NCBI RefSeq assembly: GCF_022865125.1
Contig: NZ_CP094828.1
Location: 2,315,219-2,379,218 of the forward strand
Length of the DNA: 64,000 nucleotides
From: Acuticoccus sp. I52.16.1
GTDB lineage: Bacteria > Pseudomonadota > Alphaproteobacteria > Rhizobiales > Amorphaceae
Direction: 5' to 3'
The notes under the pieces are model-generated. The model saw only the letters and a list, made by a program, of their open reading frames with translations, had not been told where the DNA came from and ran no database searches. Positions 60,770-64,000 of this stretch are shown here, one piece after another. The position numbers were made by a program, and so were the translations under genes. Every line of letters begins with the position of its first letter. The first letter of the stretch is position 1.

Positions 60770-61318
60770 CAGGCATGGGGCCGGCGGGAAAACTTCCGGC
60801 CCCGCTGTCAAGTATTCTTTCCATCGTGAGACACTTTTCGGTGAGACGCCGCAACGTGGTGACATTGGCCGGGCTGGCGGCTATGTTCCGAGCATGCTCG
60901 CGAGACGTGAGCGTAATGGCTTAGCCCGAAGCGCTCTTCGCCGAAAAGCGGGCAGAAACAGCGGCAACGGAGAAAGTTATCCCCGCCGACGATCCTTGAG
61001 CGATACTGTGCTCGCCCGCAGTTGTACGGGTCCCTTCTGCCCGCAAACGTATACGGGAGGGCGTGGCGCGACGGTCCGCTAGCGACAGCCGCGATTTTTT
61101 GGGAAGCCACCCGGAAGCCGGGATCCACCTGACGAGCCGAAACGCCAGAGTTTCCGGGCGGTCTGACCCCCGGCAGGTGGATCCGACGGTGGATCTGTAG
61201 TCCACCTGGATCCGGTAGGGATCCACCCTCGCGGGGTCCAGCTCGAACCATCTCGGCGGAGTCCACCCGACTCCGCATCCACCACGCACCATCCGCGCCG
61301 CTCGCAAGCGAGGAAGCC
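60770..61318 (+). other. Intergenic region with GGATCCACC repeat cluster
   Basis: About 550 bases without a convincing gene. Its right part (61121-61283) contains GGATCCACC at 61121-61129 and 61219-61227, the complement GGTGGATCC at 61176-61184, and related copies at 61188-61196, 61200-61206, 61261-61267 and 61276-61283. It separates the early replication run from the next phage operon, so it is likely a promoter/operator region. The left part shows nothing clear. Confidence 0.55.
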
Positions 61319-61564
61319 ATGTCCGTCTTCGCCGAAGCGACCGCGCCAGCGATCCGCTGGAGCGCGGTGACGCCCGACGACGTGGAGACGTTCGACCCGA
61401 TGCCGCGTGCGCTGTTCGTCGGCGGCACCGGCAACGTCGCTCTGGAAGACCGCACTGGATCGATCGCCGTCTGGTCCGTCGTCGGCGGCCAGATCCTCCC
61501 GGTGTCGCCGCTACGGGTCCGGGCGACGGACACGACAGCGACAAACATCATCGCGCTCTGGTAG
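61319..61564 (+). CDS. Small phage spike-base-like protein
   Basis: An 81-residue beta-rich protein: VTPDDVETFDPMPRALFVGG, then GSIAVWSVVGGQILPVSPLR and ATDTTATNIIAL. This matches small proteins of phages and gene transfer agents in alphaproteobacteria described as spike-base proteins. Here it stands apart from other structural genes, upstream of a methyltransferase, so structural function is inferred from sequence pattern alone. Confidence 0.72.
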   Translation: MSVFAEATAPAIRWSAVTPDDVETFDPMPRALFVGGTGNVALEDRTGSIAVWSVVGGQILPVSPLRVRATDTTATNIIALW

Positions 61565-61607
61565 CGCGGACCGCGCGCCGCCATCATCCGACAACAGGAC
61601 GAACCGC

Positions 61608-62981
61608 ATGACCCTCGGCTTCGCGCCGGAGACGATCGAGCTGTGGCCGCTCGAGCGGCTGCAGCCGTACGCGAAGAACGCCAAGCTGCACGGCGAGGAC
61701 CAAGTTGCGAAGATCGCCGCGAGCATCGCCGAGTTCGGCTGGACGGTGCCGGTGCTCGTCGGCGAGGACGGCGAAGTGATCGCCGGGCATGGCCGCATTC
61801 TCGCGGCGCAGAAGCTCGGGCTGAGCGAAGCGCCGGTGATCGTGCTGGGCCATCTCACGGACGAGCAGCGGCGCGCCTACCGGATTGCGGACAATAGGCT
61901 AACTGAACTCGGAGCCTGGGATGATGCGCTCCTCTCCGCCGAGCTGAAGGATCTGCTCGCGGACGAGTTCGACCTCTCGCTCATCGGCTTCTCCGACGGC
62001 GAGCTCGACAAGCTGCTGGCCGCGGTCCCGGACGAGGACGGCGCAGCGGGTGGGAGTGGCGAAGGCTCCACGCCGCCGGTCACGGTCCCGGAGCCGCCGC
62101 GCAATCCGGCGTCGCGCACCGGCGATCTCTGGATCCTCGGCGACCACCGGCTGCTGTGCGGCGACAGCACCAGCGCCGCCGACGTGCGCCGGCTCATGAA
62201 CGGCGAGCGGGCGGTGCTCTTTGCGACCGATCCGCCGTATCTGGTCGACTATGACGGCTCGAACCACCCGACGCGCAACAAGGATTGGTCCGCCTCCTAC
62301 GGCACGACCTGGGACGACAGCTCGCAGGGAGCCGAGCTCTACGACGGCTTCATCAGCGCCGCCGTCGCAGAGGCGATCACGGAGGACGCCGCCTGGTATT
62401 GCTGGCACGCCTCCCGCCGTCAGGCGATGCTCGAGGCGTGCTGGGAGAAAGTGGGCGCTTTCGTCCACCAGCAGATCATCTGGGTGAAGGATCGCGGGGT
62501 CCTCACGCGATCGCACTACCTCTGGAAGCACGAGCCGTGCTTCATGGGCTGGCGTCGTCCGAACCGCCCGCCGAAAGTGGCGGAGGAGACGCTGCCGTCG
62601 ACGTGGGTGATGCCGAGCTTTGCGAAGGACGAGCGGCCGGATCATCCGACCCCGAAGCCGCTCGACGCGTTCGGGATCCCGATGCGCCAGCATGTCGCCC
62701 GCGGCGGTCTCTGCTACGAGCCGTTCTCAGGGTCCGGCTCGCAGATCATGGCGGGCGAGGCCAACGGCCGGCGCGTCTTCGCGATGGAGATAAGCCCGGC
62801 CTATGTCGACGTTGCTGTGGAGCGCTGGCAGGCCGAGACCGGCCGGGACGCCGTTCTCGATGACGACGGCCGGACGTTCGCGGAAGTGCGGAAGGAACGA
62901 CTCGGCGAAGCGGCCGATGCGCCTGTCGACGACGCCGGTGAGGAGCCGCGCATCGGGCGCCGGCGAAGGAAGGCGGCTTGA
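61608..62981 (+). CDS. Phage DNA methyltransferase with N-terminal ParB-like domain
   Basis: A 457-residue fusion. Residues about 8-150 are a ParB/Srx-type domain (LERLQPYAKNAKLHGEDQVA, then GEVIAGHGRILAAQKLG). The C-terminal DNA methylase has FATDPPYLVDYDG (about 205) before the SAM-binding motif CYEPFSGSGSQIMAGEANGR (about 370), the beta-type order of N6-adenine/N4-cytosine methylases. It has no restriction partner and probably modifies phage DNA for self-protection or regulation. The next gene starts with TTG at its stop. Confidence 0.92.
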   Translation: MTLGFAPETIELWPLERLQPYAKNAKLHGEDQVAKIAASIAEFGWTVPVLVGEDGEVIAGHGRILAAQKLGLSEAPVIVLGHLTDEQRRAYRIADNRLTELGAWDDALLSAELKDLLADEFDLSLIGFSDGELDKLLAAVPDEDGAAGGSGEGSTPPVTVPEPPRNPASRTGDLWILGDHRLLCGDSTSAADVRRLMNGERAVLFATDPPYLVDYDGSNHPTRNKDWSASYGTTWDDSSQGAELYDGFISAAVAEAITEDAAWYCWHASRRQAMLEACWEKVGAFVHQQIIWVKDRGVLTRSHYLWKHEPCFMGWRRPNRPPKVAEETLPSTWVMPSFAKDERPDHPTPKPLDAFGIPMRQHVARGGLCYEPFSGSGSQIMAGEANGRRVFAMEISPAYVDVAVERWQAETGRDAVLDDDGRTFAEVRKERLGEAADAPVDDAGEEPRIGRRRRKAA

Positions 62982-63217
62982 AGCAGTCTCGCCTGATGTC
63001 GCTGGTCGAGGCGATCACGAATGTCGTGGTCGGCTACGGCGTCGCGGTGGCCGCGCAGCTCGCCGTCTTCCCTTGGTTCGGGTTGCCCGCGCGCGTCGCC
63101 GACGCTCTCGGGATCGGAGCGATCTTCACCCTCGTGAGCCTCGCGCGCAGCTTCGCGCTGCGCCGCCTGTTCGAGGCGATCCGTATCCGGCGAACGAGCA
63201 ACGCCGCCGGAGGCTGA
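62978..63217 (+). CDS. Small phage membrane protein (DUF7220-type)
   Basis: A 79-residue protein beginning KQSRLMSLVEAITNVVVGYG with two hydrophobic segments (VVGYGVAVAAQLAVFPW and IGAIFTLVSLARSFAL) and a basic tail, matching the DUF7220 pattern. TTG 62978 overlaps the methyltransferase stop, with AAGGAAGG upstream. Its role in phages is unknown. Confidence 0.8.
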   Translation: MKQSRLMSLVEAITNVVVGYGVAVAAQLAVFPWFGLPARVADALGIGAIFTLVSLARSFALRRLFEAIRIRRTSNAAGG

Positions 63218-63249
63218 CCCCAGCGGCGTTGAGTGATGGTGGACGTCTT

Positions 63250-63735
63250 TCAGCGAGCCAGGCGGTAGACCCGACCCCGGCGCTCGTCCTTCTCGGACGT
63301 GACGTCGAGCCCAAGCCGCTTCTTGAGCGCGCCAGCGATGGCGCCTCGAACGGTGTGATGCTGCCAGCCGGTCGCCTCGGCGATCTCGGGAATGGTGGCA
63401 CCCTCCCGCGCTTCGAGCATAGCGATCAGCGCGGCCTGCTTGGTGCCGGGCCGGGTCTTCGGAGTGGTGTTCTTGGGCGCGCCCGGTTCCTCCGGGCCGG
63501 CGATGCTGGCGCTCGGCTCTTTCGGCGTCGGGGCGATGCCGATCGCGCGGAGCCCCGCGTCCGTCGCGACGAGTGTTTCGCCGTCCTCGCGGACGAGGCC
63601 TCGCGCGAGGAGCGCGGTCGTGACCTTCTTCGCGGCACCGCCCTTGATGTGCTCCGGCAGGGGCAGGATCTGAAGGCCGGGCCGCTCAGCGGCGGCGGTG
63701 AGGACGGCGCGCTGGGTATTGGTGAGTTCGGTCAT
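63250..63735 (-). CDS. DUF3489 domain-containing protein
   Basis: A 161-residue protein on the opposite strand to its neighbours. The C-terminal half is the DUF3489 domain: KQAALIAMLEAREGATIPEI, then TGWQHHTVRGAIAGALKKRL and GRVYRL, a winged-helix-like fold. The N-terminal half (LTNTQRAVLTAAAERPGLQI) looks like a second small helix-turn-helix. It may regulate phage genes. It faces the DUF7220 gene tail-to-tail. Confidence 0.85.
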   Translation of the reverse strand: MTELTNTQRAVLTAAAERPGLQILPLPEHIKGGAAKKVTTALLARGLVREDGETLVATDAGLRAIGIAPTPKEPSASIAGPEEPGAPKNTTPKTRPGTKQAALIAMLEAREGATIPEIAEATGWQHHTVRGAIAGALKKRLGLDVTSEKDERRGRVYRLAR

Positions 63736-63833
63736 GGTCGGGTCTCCTTCCGCGCCCGGACGATCGGGCGCTCCTACGACCGCGAGCCGCGCGTCCCGGG
63801 TGGGAGCGCAGCCGGCGGCGCGAGGCGCCGCGG

Positions 63834-64000
63834 TCAGTAGGGAAGCTCGGCCATGATGGCGTAGTCGGCCACGAGGCCCGTCAAATACGGCAACCCATGC
63901 GGGATCCCGGTCTCGCGGCTCATACGGCGGCCGATGCGCCAACCCATCCAGCGCTGGGTCGCAGCGTTGATCGCTTCGCCGAGCGGAAGCCCGCGGACCA
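63834..64000 (-). CDS. C-terminal part of a DUF6117-like phage protein, truncated by window edge
   Basis: On the minus strand from the right edge the frame reads VRGLPLGEAINAATQRWMGW then RIGRRMSRETGIPHGLPYLT, ending at a TGA whose complement is at 63834-63836. This conserved stretch resembles the C terminus of small DUF6117-type proteins in alphaproteobacterial phages. The start is beyond the window. Family naming is from memory of the pattern. Confidence 0.62.
   Translation of the reverse strand, partial: VRGLPLGEAINAATQRWMGWRIGRRMSRETGIPHGLPYLTGLVADYAIMAELPY

Noticed and set aside
61079..61285. Small antisense gene over the GGATCCACC repeats
   Set aside because: The 68-residue translation is explained by the repeats themselves (repeated Trp/Gly/Ser/Thr/Pro), with no start signal or similarity pattern.

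Overview
This window is high-GC DNA with tightly overlapping genes (many ATGA junctions). Its gene content points to an alphaproteobacterium, most likely Hyphomicrobiales: several TRAP transporters, a FixL/FixJ-style sensor cluster, the serine recombinase plus DUF2924 trio, and phage families typical of that group. No 16S gene or species marker is present, so the placement is an inference.

Positions 1-22700 are mostly metabolic. A TRAP permease end, an M24 peptidase and an SDR form the tail of one operon, followed by two LysR regulators. The second LysR gene is divergent from a sugar-acid operon: RuBisCO-like protein, DUF1537 four-carbon acid sugar kinase, a complete TRAP transporter (DctP, DctQ, DctM) and an NAD-dependent epimerase. 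This fits uptake, phosphorylation and C-C cleavage of an oxo-sugar acid, as in 3-oxo-isoapionate metabolism. After small redox and regulatory genes (HxlR beside a quinone-reductase-like enzyme, then a GlxA-like AraC regulator) comes a striking cluster. It encodes an isoquinoline-1-oxidoreductase-like molybdenum hydroxylase (2Fe-2S and Mo subunits), a cytochrome c, an exported metallo-beta-lactamase-fold protein, and a nitrile hydratase/thiocyanate hydrolase split over three genes. Together these could oxidise a heterocycle or aldehyde and hydrate a nitrile-type substrate.

Positions 22700-38960 are plastic. An enolase-superfamily gene is cut by an IS3-family element that itself carries an IS630-family element. 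A HlyD/EmrA-type gene has decayed. A small stress/redox group (CBS, AhpD-like, cupin, NmrA-like) precedes a signalling cluster of a seven-PAS histidine kinase with three response regulators. An alpha/beta hydrolase gene is frameshifted and cut by a second IS3-family element just before a tRNA-Ser(GGA).

Positions 38960-50750 look like a genomic island beside the tRNA. It carries a two-gene cassette (Zn-ribbon DNA methyltransferase plus a 1409-aa nuclease-helicase with an Fe-S-type cysteine pattern), which is a good candidate for an uncatalogued anti-phage system. A serine recombinase with its three usual small partners follows, then a two-gene unit of unknown function whose second protein ends in an OmpR-like winged helix.

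Positions 50800-64000 are the early and replication arm of a prophage: a sigma-like protein, small conserved phage proteins, a Sak4-like recombinase, an SSB-like protein, an SF2 helicase, a RecB-like nuclease, a replicative AAA ATPase, a RuvC-like resolvase, a ParB-methyltransferase fusion and DUF3489/DUF7220 proteins. A dense cluster of short inverted and direct repeats plus a large hairpin lies between the replicative ATPase and the resolvase, and is a candidate replication origin or control region. The prophage continues past the right edge.
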